Of a DNA stretch of 64,000 nucleotides, positions 25,767 through 34,696 are shown one piece after another. The stretch spans positions 257,822 through 321,821 of the forward strand of contig NZ_JBCITM010000003.1 of NCBI RefSeq assembly GCF_039414295.1, given 5' to 3'. The stretch comes from Anoxynatronum sibiricum. GTDB taxonomy: Bacteria > Bacillota > Clostridia > Peptostreptococcales > Tindalliaceae. The translations under genes and the position numbers were made by a program. The notes beneath the pieces were generated by a model. It was not told the origin of the DNA and searched no databases. It saw only the letters and a program-made list of their open reading frames with translations. The first letter of the stretch is position 1, and the number at the start of each line of letters is the position of its first letter.

Positions 25767-26237
25767 ATGTCATTGCATATTGTTTTGTATCAACCTGAAA
25801 TCCCTCAAAATACAGGCAACATTGCCCGCACCTGTGTTGTTATAGGAGCGCACTTACACATTATTGAACCGGCAGGTTTTTCGCTGGAGGATAAAATGGT
25901 CAAAAGGGCCGGGCTGGATTACTGGGATCTTCTTCAACTGAAAAGATACCAGGATTTCAATACATTTCTTCATCAAAATGATCATCCGGTGCCCTTCTGT
26001 CTAACCACAAAAGGCACTCGTTATTATCATCAAGTCAACTACCCGAAGCCCTGCTATCTGCTTTTCGGAAGAGAGAGTGCCGGCCTGCCGGAAGAAATAC
26101 GACTGGCTTATGAAGATAGCTGCATCAAACTTCCGATGAATGATAATCCTCGCGCCAGGTCACTGAACTTATCAAATGCAGTGGCAGCTGTTGCATACGA
26201 AGTTCTCAGACAATGGCGCTTTCCTGAAATGAGATGA
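25767..26237 (+). CDS. trmL: tRNA (cytidine(34)-2'-O)-methyltransferase
   Basis: SPOUT-family methyltransferase modifying the ribose at wobble position 34 of tRNA-Leu isoacceptors. Seen: N-terminal HIVLYQPEIPQNTGNIARTC, and the SAM-knot motifs LLFGRESAGLPEEI and MNDNPRARSLNLSNAVA. With the start at 25767 (behind AGGAGG) it has 156 residues, the usual size for this trimmed SPOUT enzyme. Confidence 0.95.
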   Translation: MSLHIVLYQPEIPQNTGNIARTCVVIGAHLHIIEPAGFSLEDKMVKRAGLDYWDLLQLKRYQDFNTFLHQNDHPVPFCLTTKGTRYYHQVNYPKPCYLLFGRESAGLPEEIRLAYEDSCIKLPMNDNPRARSLNLSNAVAAVAYEVLRQWRFPEMR

Positions 26238-26276
26238 AGAGTACAAAGGAAGATTAGAGATGAAGGAGGAATCGAC

Positions 26277-27131
26277 ATGAGAACCATACAACTTATCACT
26301 GACAGCATGACAGATATTCCCCGGTCTCTGGCAGAAAAACACCATATTCAGATTGTCCCGTTAACCATTTTTTTCGGAGCGGAAGCGTTTCTGGATGGAG
26401 TGGATCTGACCAGTAAAGACTTCTATCACCGATTAAACGAAAGTGAAACACTTCCCAGTACATCGCAGGTAACTCCGGCTGCCTTTCAGGCTGCTTTTGA
26501 AAAAGCGCTCGCAGACGGAAAACAGGTGCTTTGCATCAACGCTTCGTCAAAAGCCAGCGGAACTCATCAATCTGCACTGATTGCCAAAGAAACCATCGGA
26601 TCTGCGGACATTTGCGTGGTGGATACCATGGGCCTGTGCATGGGTGCTGGACTGACGGTGCTGGAGACAGCCCGGCGCATTGAATCAGGAGCAACTCTTG
26701 AGGAAGCCGCAAGTTTTGCAGCTTCCTTTGCGGTGAATATCACTCATCTTTTTACAGTGGATACAGTGAAGTACCTGCAGAAAGGCGGGCGTATTAATCC
26801 TGGAAAAGCAATGATGGCAAACATACTGAACATCAAGCCAATTTTAACGGTTCGTGATGGTTTGGTAGATCCGCTGGATAAAGTCAGAGGCTCCAAAAAA
26901 GTGATTCACAAAATGCTGGAGCTGGCATTGCAACAGCAACGTGACTTGACAGACAAAACCATTGTCATAGCTCACTCAAACGTTTCTGAGAAGGCAGCGG
27001 TTTTTCAACAGGAAGCACAGGAGATGCTGAAACCAAAAGAAATCATTCTGGCAGAAATTGGTTGCACCATTGGAACTCATACTGGTCCCGGGACTCTGGC
27101 GCTGTTCTTTCATCATGGAAACATCGCATAG
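26277..27131 (+). CDS. DegV family fatty-acid-binding protein
   Basis: Second DegV-like protein (284 residues). Seen: LITDSMTDIPRSL, LPSTSQVTPAAFQ, INASSKASGTHQSAL and TVKYLQKGGRINPG. It is clearly related to but distinct from the one at 23.2-24.1 kb on the opposite strand. A perfect AAGGAGG precedes the ATG. Having two DegV paralogues with different lipid preferences is common in Firmicutes. Confidence 0.9.
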   Translation: MRTIQLITDSMTDIPRSLAEKHHIQIVPLTIFFGAEAFLDGVDLTSKDFYHRLNESETLPSTSQVTPAAFQAAFEKALADGKQVLCINASSKASGTHQSALIAKETIGSADICVVDTMGLCMGAGLTVLETARRIESGATLEEAASFAASFAVNITHLFTVDTVKYLQKGGRINPGKAMMANILNIKPILTVRDGLVDPLDKVRGSKKVIHKMLELALQQQRDLTDKTIVIAHSNVSEKAAVFQQEAQEMLKPKEIILAEIGCTIGTHTGPGTLALFFHHGNIA

Positions 27132-27142
27132 ACAAAGTGAGA

Positions 27143-27160
27143 TATGACTAAATTGTCATA
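27143..27160. promoter_or_regulatory. Inverted repeat upstream of grdC
   Basis: TATGAC (27143-27148) and GTCATA (27155-27160) separated by six bases, in the 86-bp gap before grdC. It could be an operator; no protein can be assigned. Confidence 0.35.
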
Positions 27161-27217
27161 AGTCATTAATGCATCAATACTGTTAATGTGTGGACAATAC
27201 CTTTGGAGGTGACCCTG

Positions 27218-28771
27218 GTGTTTTTTCCTGTTATCAAAGCAGAAGGCTATACCCTGGCTCATGCCGCCGGTTTGATGGCACGCTTCAGCGCAGTTGCCCG
27301 TGAAGCTGTGCATATAAATCCGACAGCAGAATTTATGAAGAAACTGCCTGACTCGTTGCGTACATTCGATGAAGTGGTGGCTTATCCACCCAATCAGGTA
27401 TATATTGGAGAAATGAACCCAGAACAGCTTCGGCGCCTGGGGACCCCCTGGTACGATCATCCGCTTTCCGGTTCCGACAGGTATGGTGCTTTTGGTGAAA
27501 TCATGCCTCAGGAAGAATTCATTGGACTGGTTAAAACAGCAGATGTGTTTGATCTGATTCGTCTCGAAAAGAGCTTCACCTCCATGTTGAAAAAACAGCT
27601 ATCCAAGCACCCGCTTTTCAATGAAGCTCGGATTGCCCGGCTTAAAGAAGGGGAAGAGCTGGAAAGCCTGCGTTACCTTATTGAAGAACAGCAGGCCACG
27701 CCGCTTGAACTGGAAGGCAAAATAGTCGGCTGTGTGAAACGTGGTCATGAGTTTGACCCAAACCTGTCACCGCTGGTCATCATGGAAAATCTGGCCACGA
27801 AAGCTTCGGCAGTCTTGACCTGCCTGAACCTGCTGGATAGAAACGGGATTGACCCCTTAGACATCGACTATGTGATTGAGTGTTCAGAGAATGCAGCGGG
27901 TGATATGACCCAGCGGGGCGGTGGAAATTTCGCTAAAGCCATTGCCGAAGCCATCGGTGCAGGTAATGCCACCGGCTCAGATACCCGGGCCTTTTGTGCG
28001 GCACCAGCTCATGCGATTGTAGAGGCAGCAGCGCTGGTGCAGTCAAAAATATATAAAAATGTCTTGGTCACTGCTGGGGGAACCCTTGCAAAACTGGGAA
28101 TGAACGCCCGGGAGCATATGGCAAAGGATGTTCCCGTTCTTGAAGACATGGTTGCTGGATTTGCAGTGCTCATAAGCGAAAATGATGGGATCAATCCCAT
28201 TATCCGCACCGATCTCATCGGTCGTCATACCGTTTCCACAGGATCTTCTCCCCAAGCAGTGATCACATCGCTGGTCACCATGCCCCTTGATAAAGCGGGC
28301 TATAAAATTCGGGATATTGATCGGTACTCGGTTGAAATGCAGAACCCAGATATAACCCGCCCTGCTGGAGCCGGTGATGTGCCGGAAGCAAACTATAAAA
28401 TGATTGCGGCATTGGGAGTCAAACGGGAAGAAATAGAGCAGCGAGAAGTGGCCACTTTTGGAGAGCAGCATGGTTTTCCAGGTTGGGCACCTACCCAGGG
28501 ACATATCCCTTCAGGGATACCCTATATCGGTCATGCCCGTCAGGCTTTTCTCAATAACGAACTACATCGTGCCATGATTGTCGGCAAAGGCAGTTTATTC
28601 CTTGCCAGGCTGACGAATCAGTTTGATGGTATCTCGTTTATATTGGAAAAGAACCCAGGAGAAGTACAGCAGGAAAACGGCAAAATGATCTCTGAGGATG
28701 AAGTCAAAATGATGATCGCGTCGCTCATGCGGGATTTTGCGTCCAAGCTGCTGGATGATCAGGAATCATAG
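27218..28771 (+). CDS. grdC: Glycine/betaine/sarcosine reductase component C, beta subunit
   Basis: GrdC, about 517 residues, is one half of reductase component C, which takes the carboxymethyl-selenoether intermediate from component A and releases acetyl phosphate. It has a FabH/thiolase-like fold: NAAGDMTQRGGGNFAKAI, ATGSDTRAFCAAPAHAIV with a likely active cysteine, and GEQHGFPGWAPTQGHIPSG. GTG at 27218 lies five bases behind GGAGGTGA; an earlier GTG at 27188 has no such site. grdD follows 18 bp later. Unlike classical loci, no component A, thioredoxin or component B gene is adjacent. Confidence 0.92.
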   Translation: MFFPVIKAEGYTLAHAAGLMARFSAVAREAVHINPTAEFMKKLPDSLRTFDEVVAYPPNQVYIGEMNPEQLRRLGTPWYDHPLSGSDRYGAFGEIMPQEEFIGLVKTADVFDLIRLEKSFTSMLKKQLSKHPLFNEARIARLKEGEELESLRYLIEEQQATPLELEGKIVGCVKRGHEFDPNLSPLVIMENLATKASAVLTCLNLLDRNGIDPLDIDYVIECSENAAGDMTQRGGGNFAKAIAEAIGAGNATGSDTRAFCAAPAHAIVEAAALVQSKIYKNVLVTAGGTLAKLGMNAREHMAKDVPVLEDMVAGFAVLISENDGINPIIRTDLIGRHTVSTGSSPQAVITSLVTMPLDKAGYKIRDIDRYSVEMQNPDITRPAGAGDVPEANYKMIAALGVKREEIEQREVATFGEQHGFPGWAPTQGHIPSGIPYIGHARQAFLNNELHRAMIVGKGSLFLARLTNQFDGISFILEKNPGEVQQENGKMISEDEVKMMIASLMRDFASKLLDDQES

Positions 28772-28789
28772 AAATCGAGGTGCATTACC

Positions 28790-29983
28790 ATGCCTGAACA
28801 GCTCTCTGTCAAGAAAATCGCAGGAGAGGTTTTTTACCAAATTGCCGATGCTATCGAAAGTGGAAAATTCGGCAGGAACATAAAAATTGGATTGACAACA
28901 TTGGGCTGCGAAGTTGGAGTGGAAAACTGGGTGAAAGCCGCGGAGGAAATTTCCGATCGTATGGATGAGTTTGAAGTGGTGCTCATAGGCCCGCGTCAAC
29001 AGACCCATTTGCTTCAATTTGAAGCCTCAACTGAAGAAGAAATGCATCGAAAAATGGAAACAATGTTGGATTACGGAATGCTTGACGCCTGCATAACAAC
29101 CCACTACACTTATCCAATAGGGGTTGCATCGGTGGGCAAAATGATGGCGCCCGGAAAAGGGCGGGATTTTTATCTGGCAACCACCTCAGGAACAGCGGCA
29201 TTGAACCGTTCTTCGGCCATGGTGATGAATGCACTGTATGGCATAATCGTGGCAAAGACAATGGGAATTGAATCGCCTCGTGTGGGAATTCTCAATGTGG
29301 ACGGTGCCCGTCAAACAGAAAAAGCGCTTCATCAACTGGCCGCAAATGGTTACCCCATTGAGTTCGCCAACTCTGTGCGTCCTGAGTCCGGCTGTATCAT
29401 GAGAGGTAACGATGTCATAGCAGGTACGCCAGATGTGCTTGTGCAAGACTCTCTAACGGGCAATATCACCATGAAAATGTGCGCAACTTTTATGACAGGT
29501 GGCAGCAGTGAATCGGTGGGAGCCGGCTATGGCCCCGGTATTGGAGAAAACTACGAACGCCTGGCAATGGTCATATCGAGAGCCTCGGGGTATTCTGTTG
29601 TTCAGAATGCTGTTTTATATGCTGTTCAGCTGGCAAAGGGAAAACTGAATCAGGTGGCTAAGAAAGAGTTTGATCTGGCGCATCGTGCGGGGTTGCAGAG
29701 GTTGATCCAATCCTTAAACAATGATCGGAACGGAAGAGGAACCAGAAACAGTGAAGAAGTGGTTTCGCCACTGGGAGAACCAGTGACCAGTGGCATTTCA
29801 GGCGTTGATATCATGGACATTGAACAGGCAGTGAAACTCATTTGGAAAAATGGCATTTATGCGGAAAGCGGCATGGGATGCACCGGTCCTATACTGATGG
29901 TTAATCATCGAAATTTGGAAAAAACACTGGTGCTGCTGAGGCAAACTGGATTTTTAGTGCAGGAAGAAATTGAATGCGTGTAA
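28790..29983 (+). CDS. grdD: Glycine/betaine/sarcosine reductase component C, alpha subunit
   Basis: GrdD, 397 residues, is the partner of GrdC and carries the acetyl-transfer/phosphotransacetylase-like (PlsX-like) chain. Seen: LTTLGCEVGVENWV near the N-terminus, TTSGTAALNRSSAMVMNALYG (split around residue 140), and a C-terminal SGMGCTGPILMVN with a conserved cysteine. ATG lies behind GAGGTG. It forms a two-gene unit with grdC, placed between degV and rpoN. Confidence 0.92.
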   Translation: MPEQLSVKKIAGEVFYQIADAIESGKFGRNIKIGLTTLGCEVGVENWVKAAEEISDRMDEFEVVLIGPRQQTHLLQFEASTEEEMHRKMETMLDYGMLDACITTHYTYPIGVASVGKMMAPGKGRDFYLATTSGTAALNRSSAMVMNALYGIIVAKTMGIESPRVGILNVDGARQTEKALHQLAANGYPIEFANSVRPESGCIMRGNDVIAGTPDVLVQDSLTGNITMKMCATFMTGGSSESVGAGYGPGIGENYERLAMVISRASGYSVVQNAVLYAVQLAKGKLNQVAKKEFDLAHRAGLQRLIQSLNNDRNGRGTRNSEEVVSPLGEPVTSGISGVDIMDIEQAVKLIWKNGIYAESGMGCTGPILMVNHRNLEKTLVLLRQTGFLVQEEIECV

Positions 29984-30049
29984 ACATATGCAAATTATGT
30001 GCCAAAACAAGCCGATTATGGAAAAAGTCTTTTAATTATTATGGAATAA

Positions 30050-30058
30050 TGGTATAAT
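30050..30058 (+). promoter_or_regulatory. Predicted extended -10 promoter for rpoN
   Basis: TGG followed by TATAAT (30053-30058). No good -35 lies 16-18 bp upstream, consistent with an extended -10 promoter. Confidence 0.5.
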
Positions 30059-30111
30059 AACTTCAGAATCCTTGGACGGTAGTCAACATGAAGATTTGGG
30101 AGGTGATGGCA

Positions 30112-31488
30112 GTGGAAATGGGATACAATCTTCATTTGGAACAATCACAGAAACTGGTGATGACACCGCAACTGCGACAGGCCATCAAAATCCTTCAGTT
30201 CACTTCAATGGAGCTGGAAGAATACATTGAACAGCAAATTGAAAGCAACCCTGTCATTGAGATTAATGAAGAAGAAAAAGCCGCCAAAGAAGAACCCAGC
30301 CCAGAAAATAAAGTGGACTGGAAAGAATACGTGGAAGACTTTGATAACTATGAATACTGTAAAGAAGCTTTTCACCACAATCGGGACAATGACTTCAATT
30401 ATGAGAATATCATTTTTAAAAACCCAACACTGCAAGAACACTTGCTGTTTCAATACCATTTAACCCTGCTGGATGCAGCTTATCATGAGATTTGCGAGTA
30501 TATTATCCACAGCCTGGATGACAACGGCTATCTGACGGCAGGAGTGGAAGAGATCGCACGAGAACTGGAGGAAGATCCTGCAACAGTGGAATATGTGTTG
30601 CGAATTGTGCAGAGCTTTGATCCTGTGGGCGTTGGGGCACGGAATCTCAGTGAATGTCTTTCGATTCAATGTCGTGCCGCAGGAATCAGAAATGAAAACG
30701 TTTACCAGATCATCCATCATTATCTGGATGATCTGGCAGATAACAAATACCCCCTCATTGCTAAACAATTGAACATTTCTTCGGCACAAGTACAGGAAAT
30801 CTGCGATTACCTTAAAACACTGGAGCCCAAACCCGGGCGCATGTATGCTGATGCTGACAACCGGTATGTCGTGCCAGATATGGTGGTACGAAAAGTGGGC
30901 GATGATTACTATATTATCCCCAACGACCGAAACAGTCCCCGCCTGACCATTCGCAAAGACTATCAAAAAATGTTATCGAGCGAAGAGCAGAATCACGATG
31001 CGGTCAAATTTCTCAATGATAAATTTAACAGTGCCATGTGGTTGATCAAAAGTATTGAACAACGCATGCAAACCATTTACAAAGTGGTTGAAATGATCGT
31101 TCGCAAACAGCGCTGTTTTTTCGAATACGGGAAAAAGCATTTAAAGCCAATGACACTGAAAGAAGTGGCAGACGAAATCGGAGTTCACGAGTCTACGGTG
31201 AGTCGTGCGACAAATGGCAAGTATATGGAAACCCCGATGGGAACCTTTGAACTGAAGTATTTCTTCTCCAGCGGCGTCTCCGACGAAAATGGTGAAGGCA
31301 TTGCATCGGAAAGTATTAAGAATTATATCAGAGATATCATTGATGCTGAAAATGCACGGAAACCATTGAGTGATGACCGCATCGCCCACGAACTGGCGGT
31401 GAAAGGTATCAAAATTTCGAGAAGAACCGTTGCAAAATACCGGGAAGATATGAAAATACCAGCATCTTCCAAACGCAAACGTTATTGA
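30112..31488 (+). CDS. rpoN: RNA polymerase sigma-54 factor
   Basis: Sigma-54 (SigL) of about 458 residues. Region I has the glutamine/leucine-rich activator-interacting segment (LEQSQKLVMTPQLRQAIKIL); the core-binding region is central; the helix-turn-helix region has LKEVADEIGVHESTVSRA; the RpoN box is SRRTVAKYRE near the end. Start: GTG at 30112 lies six bases behind GGGAGGTG; ATG at 30106 abuts that site and ATG at 30088 precedes it. No sigma-54 -24/-12 element was obvious in the window, so its targets are elsewhere. Confidence 0.95.
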   Translation: MEMGYNLHLEQSQKLVMTPQLRQAIKILQFTSMELEEYIEQQIESNPVIEINEEEKAAKEEPSPENKVDWKEYVEDFDNYEYCKEAFHHNRDNDFNYENIIFKNPTLQEHLLFQYHLTLLDAAYHEICEYIIHSLDDNGYLTAGVEEIARELEEDPATVEYVLRIVQSFDPVGVGARNLSECLSIQCRAAGIRNENVYQIIHHYLDDLADNKYPLIAKQLNISSAQVQEICDYLKTLEPKPGRMYADADNRYVVPDMVVRKVGDDYYIIPNDRNSPRLTIRKDYQKMLSSEEQNHDAVKFLNDKFNSAMWLIKSIEQRMQTIYKVVEMIVRKQRCFFEYGKKHLKPMTLKEVADEIGVHESTVSRATNGKYMETPMGTFELKYFFSSGVSDENGEGIASESIKNYIRDIIDAENARKPLSDDRIAHELAVKGIKISRRTVAKYREDMKIPASSKRKRY

Positions 31489-31506
31489 AAAAAGGAGTTT
31501 CTTTAG

Positions 31507-31535
31507 TTGCTCTCCATTGATATTTAAGATATAAT
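31507..31535 (+). promoter_or_regulatory. Sigma-A promoter of the cggR-glycolysis operon
   Basis: TTGCTC (31507-31512), 17-bp spacer, perfect TATAAT (31530-31535). The CggR operator lies about 35 bp downstream. Confidence 0.75.
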
Positions 31536-31537
31536 GA

Positions 31538-31564
31538 GGGTGGGCCTAAGCTCGCTCTTTTTTT
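31538..31564 (+). terminator. Probable rpoN terminator
   Basis: GGGTGGGC (31538-31545) pairs with GCTCGCTC (31550-31557), with three G-U pairs, loop CTAA, then at least seven T. It overlaps the start of the cggR transcript, so it should act mainly on rpoN read-through. Confidence 0.6.
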
Positions 31565-31571
31565 ACGATGC

Positions 31572-31607
31572 AGGGACAAAAAATGCAACACAGGGATCAA
31601 AAGTGTC
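31572..31607 (+). promoter_or_regulatory. CggR operator (tandem half-sites)
   Basis: The sequence reads AGGGAC-N6-TGCA-N4-AGGGAT-N6-TGTC. This keeps the exact spacing of the Bacillus subtilis CggR operator as I recall it (CGGGAC-N6-TGTC-N4-CGGGAC-N6-TGTC). It lies between promoter and cggR start, the position expected for a roadblock repressor site relieved by fructose-1,6-bisphosphate. Confidence 0.8.
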
Positions 31608-31628
31608 CCGAGAAGGGCGGATAAATCC

Positions 31629-32651
31629 ATGAAAGAGCTACTGGATCTTCAAAAAATAATTGTGCCTGAAATGCTGACCCTCATGGAGAAACGGTATCAT
31701 ATTTTGAGGAACATTGCTGTCTGGCAACCCATCGGTCGACGGTTACTTGCCGGCAAGTTACAGATTGGAGAGCGGATTGTACGCAAAGAAATCTCTTTTT
31801 TGCAACTGCAGGGGCTTCTTGATGTTGAGGCTGGAGGCATGACGGTTACGCCAGAAGGGCGGGAAGTGATTCAAAAACTGAAAGAGAGTATCTATCAGCT
31901 GAGAGGCATCCGGCATCTTCAGGATTCACTTCAGAAAAAACTGGGAATCCGCAATGCTTATGTGGTCTCTGGAAATCTCGAAGAAGAAGAGTATGTGCTC
32001 AATGATATGGCGAAAGTTGCTTCAATGCAATTGCAACAAACCCTGGAAGATGACATGGTGCTGGGGATCACTGGCGGCAGCACGATGGCAGCTGTGGCCG
32101 AAGTGCTTACACAGATGCGAAAGATGGAACATGTAACTGTCGTACCTGCCAGAGGAGGATTTGGCCGTGAAGTGGAAAAACAGGCCAACACCGTTGTGGC
32201 ACAAATTGCCCGCAAGTTGGGAGCCCGCTACATGCTGCTCCATGCCTCTGACACGTTAAGCAAGGAAGCTCTACAAAGTGTTTTGAATGACCCCGCCATC
32301 AAAAAAGTGGTGGAAACCATCAAAACCACACGGTGCCTCGTTTTTGGAATAGGTCGTGCTGATGAGATGGCGCGGCGCCGAGAGTTTTCACAGGACCAGA
32401 TTGACATGCTGTCGAGGCAACGGGCAGTGGCAGAGTCTTTCGGTTTCTACTTCACCCGAGAAGGCACCATCGTGCATGAAATTGAAACCCTGGGCATCAA
32501 TTTCAACGATTTTCTCAAAATGGAACATGCCATCGGAGTTGCCGGGGGAGCTCGCAAGGCAGAAGCCATCTTCACCATTGCCAGATTGAAACCATCGATG
32601 GTGCTGGTAACAGATGAAGCCGCCGCAATGGAAATTATGAAACACTTTTAA
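31629..32651 (+). CDS. cggR: Central glycolytic genes repressor CggR
   Basis: SorC/DeoR-type regulator, 340 residues: an N-terminal winged-helix region (about 30-85; IGRRLLAGKLQIGERIVRKE) and a phosphosugar-binding domain (about 95-340) with LGITGGSTMAAVAE and VFGIGRADEMARRR. In Bacillus it represses glycolytic genes until fructose-1,6-bisphosphate binds. Assignment is supported by the operator at 31572 and the pgk-tpiA-gpmI-eno genes downstream. ATG follows GGGCGG with modest spacing. The gapA gene that usually follows cggR is missing here. Confidence 0.93.
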   Translation: MKELLDLQKIIVPEMLTLMEKRYHILRNIAVWQPIGRRLLAGKLQIGERIVRKEISFLQLQGLLDVEAGGMTVTPEGREVIQKLKESIYQLRGIRHLQDSLQKKLGIRNAYVVSGNLEEEEYVLNDMAKVASMQLQQTLEDDMVLGITGGSTMAAVAEVLTQMRKMEHVTVVPARGGFGREVEKQANTVVAQIARKLGARYMLLHASDTLSKEALQSVLNDPAIKKVVETIKTTRCLVFGIGRADEMARRREFSQDQIDMLSRQRAVAESFGFYFTREGTIVHEIETLGINFNDFLKMEHAIGVAGGARKAEAIFTIARLKPSMVLVTDEAAAMEIMKHF

Positions 32652-32721
32652 AGCAACCTATAATGAGTGACCATTGTGAATCCATGGCCATTGATCATGA
32701 ATGATGAATAGGAGGGATTGT

Positions 32722-33918
32722 ATGTCGGTGCTTCACAAAAAACGCATGGAAGATTTAAAGGTGTCTGGAGAAAAAGTGCTGGTGCGTTGTGATTTCAATG
32801 TTCCGATGAAAGAAGGCAGTATTACAGACGATATCAGGATTCGTGCTGCTTTGCCTACTGTGGAATATCTGTTGAAAGAAAATGCGGCTGTGATTCTGAT
32901 GTCTCACCTCGGAAGACCCAAAGGCGAGGCAAATCCGAAATATTCTCTGAAGCCTGTGGCTCAACGAATCGGAGAGTTGTTGAACAAACAGGTTTTATTT
33001 GCTGATGACAATCTGGTAACGGGAGAAACAGCGCAGCAAATGGCTAGTGCCTTAAAACCGGGAGAAATTTTGCTGCTTCAAAATGTGCGCTATCGAAAAG
33101 AAGAAGAAAAGAATGACACTCTTTTTTCAAAAGAGTTGGCCTCGTTGGGAACCATGTATGTTAACGATGCTTTTGGAACAGCTCATCGGGCCCATTGCTC
33201 CACAACAGGGTTGGCTGAATACTTGCCCGCAGCTATGGGATTCCTTATCGAAAGGGAAGTGCAATTTCTGGGTAAAGCGCTGGAAAATCCTGAAAAACCT
33301 TTTGTCGCTATTTTAGGTGGCGCGAAAGTATCGGATAAAATCGGCGTGATTGAAAACCTGATGACGAAAGTGGACATATTGATTATTGGCGGCGGAATGG
33401 CTTACACATTCCTAAAAGCCAAAGGATTTGAAATAGGCAAATCGCTTCTTGAAGAAGATAAACTGGATTTGGCCACTGAGTTGATGGAAAAAGCAGCAGC
33501 TTCCAATGTGACCATGTTATTACCGGTAGATACTGTGACAGCGGATGCTGTCAGCGAAGATGCCGCATACAAGACAGTAATGATGGAAAATATGCCCGTT
33601 GATGGAATCGGTGTTGATATTGGTCCTGAAACCATTAATCAATACACCAAAGCTATAAAAGAAGCAAAGACAGTTGTTTGGAATGGCCCTATGGGTGTTT
33701 TTGAAATCAATGCATTTGCCAACGGCACAAGAGAAGTCGCAAAAGCACTGGCAGCAAGTGATGCGGTTACCATTATTGGCGGCGGCGACAGTGCGGCTGC
33801 CGTTGAACAGTTGGGATTTGCCGAAGCCATGACTCATATTTCTACGGGTGGCGGCGCTTCGTTGGAATTTCTGGAAGGCAAATTACTGCCAGGAATTGCA
33901 GCGATTCCGGAAAAATAA
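32722..33918 (+). CDS. pgk: Phosphoglycerate kinase
   Basis: Transfers phosphate from 1,3-bisphosphoglycerate to ADP in glycolysis. Seen: VLVRCDFNVP near the N-terminus, HLGRPKGEANPKYSL, the nucleotide-site GGAKVSDKI and the C-terminal GGGDSAAAVEQLG with THISTGGGASLEFLEG. At 398 residues the length is normal. ATG at 32722 stands behind TAGGAGG; an upstream ATG at 32701 precedes that site. 12 bp separate it from tpiA. Confidence 0.97.
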   Translation: MSVLHKKRMEDLKVSGEKVLVRCDFNVPMKEGSITDDIRIRAALPTVEYLLKENAAVILMSHLGRPKGEANPKYSLKPVAQRIGELLNKQVLFADDNLVTGETAQQMASALKPGEILLLQNVRYRKEEEKNDTLFSKELASLGTMYVNDAFGTAHRAHCSTTGLAEYLPAAMGFLIEREVQFLGKALENPEKPFVAILGGAKVSDKIGVIENLMTKVDILIIGGGMAYTFLKAKGFEIGKSLLEEDKLDLATELMEKAAASNVTMLLPVDTVTADAVSEDAAYKTVMMENMPVDGIGVDIGPETINQYTKAIKEAKTVVWNGPMGVFEINAFANGTREVAKALAASDAVTIIGGGDSAAAVEQLGFAEAMTHISTGGGASLEFLEGKLLPGIAAIPEK

Positions 33919-33930
33919 AGGAGGAAATGT

Positions 33931-34677
33931 ATGCGTATTCCATTGATAGCTGGCAACTGGAAAATGAACCTGGGTTGTGTTCAGGGGACTGAACTGGTGA
34001 GAAAAATTTATGAAGAACTGGGTGATACCGATGTGGAAGTGGCGGTTTGCTGCCCGGCACCGCTGCTCTGTTGTATGGCGATTGAGCTGAAAGACACCCC
34101 CATTCGGCTGGGTGCCCAAAATATGCACTGGGAAGATGCGGGTGCCTTTACCGGAGAAGTATCTGCTGCTATGTTGAAAGAAGCAGGTGTGCATTACGTC
34201 ATTCTTGGTCACTCTGAACGCCGACAGATCTTTGGTGAAACAGATGAAATGATTAACAAAAAGACCAAAAAAGCACTTGAAAAGCAACTTGTTCCAATCG
34301 TCTGTATCGGCGAAACCCTTGAAGAAAGAGAAACAGATAAAACCTTTGAAGTATTGACACAGCAGCTGAAGAAAGACCTGGAAGGTCTGACCGAAGAAGC
34401 GGTGGCTGAGCTGGTAATAGCCTATGAGCCTGTATGGGCCATTGGCACTGGAAGAACAGCCACACCAGAACAGGCAAATGAAGCCGTTGGTTTTATTCGC
34501 AGTCAACTGGAGCAGGCATATGGAGACGACATTTCTGAGAAGATACGCATTTTATATGGTGGCAGTGTAAAAGCAGATAATGCCACCGAGATCATGAATT
34601 GTGAAGAAATTGATGGTGCACTGGTGGGTGGCGCCAGCCTGAAGGCCGAGGAGTTTTTAGGTATCATCCACTTTTAG
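33931..34677 (+). CDS. tpiA: Triosephosphate isomerase
   Basis: Interconverts dihydroxyacetone phosphate and glyceraldehyde-3-phosphate. Catalytic residues are all visible: lysine in AGNWKMN, histidine in ILGHSERR, glutamate in AYEPVWAIGTG, and the phosphate loop YGGSVKADN. The 248-residue length is standard. AAGGAGG precedes the ATG. Confidence 0.98.
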   Translation: MRIPLIAGNWKMNLGCVQGTELVRKIYEELGDTDVEVAVCCPAPLLCCMAIELKDTPIRLGAQNMHWEDAGAFTGEVSAAMLKEAGVHYVILGHSERRQIFGETDEMINKKTKKALEKQLVPIVCIGETLEERETDKTFEVLTQQLKKDLEGLTEEAVAELVIAYEPVWAIGTGRTATPEQANEAVGFIRSQLEQAYGDDISEKIRILYGGSVKADNATEIMNCEEIDGALVGGASLKAEEFLGIIHF

Positions 34678-34696
34678 TGCGAAAGGACGCGATTTG

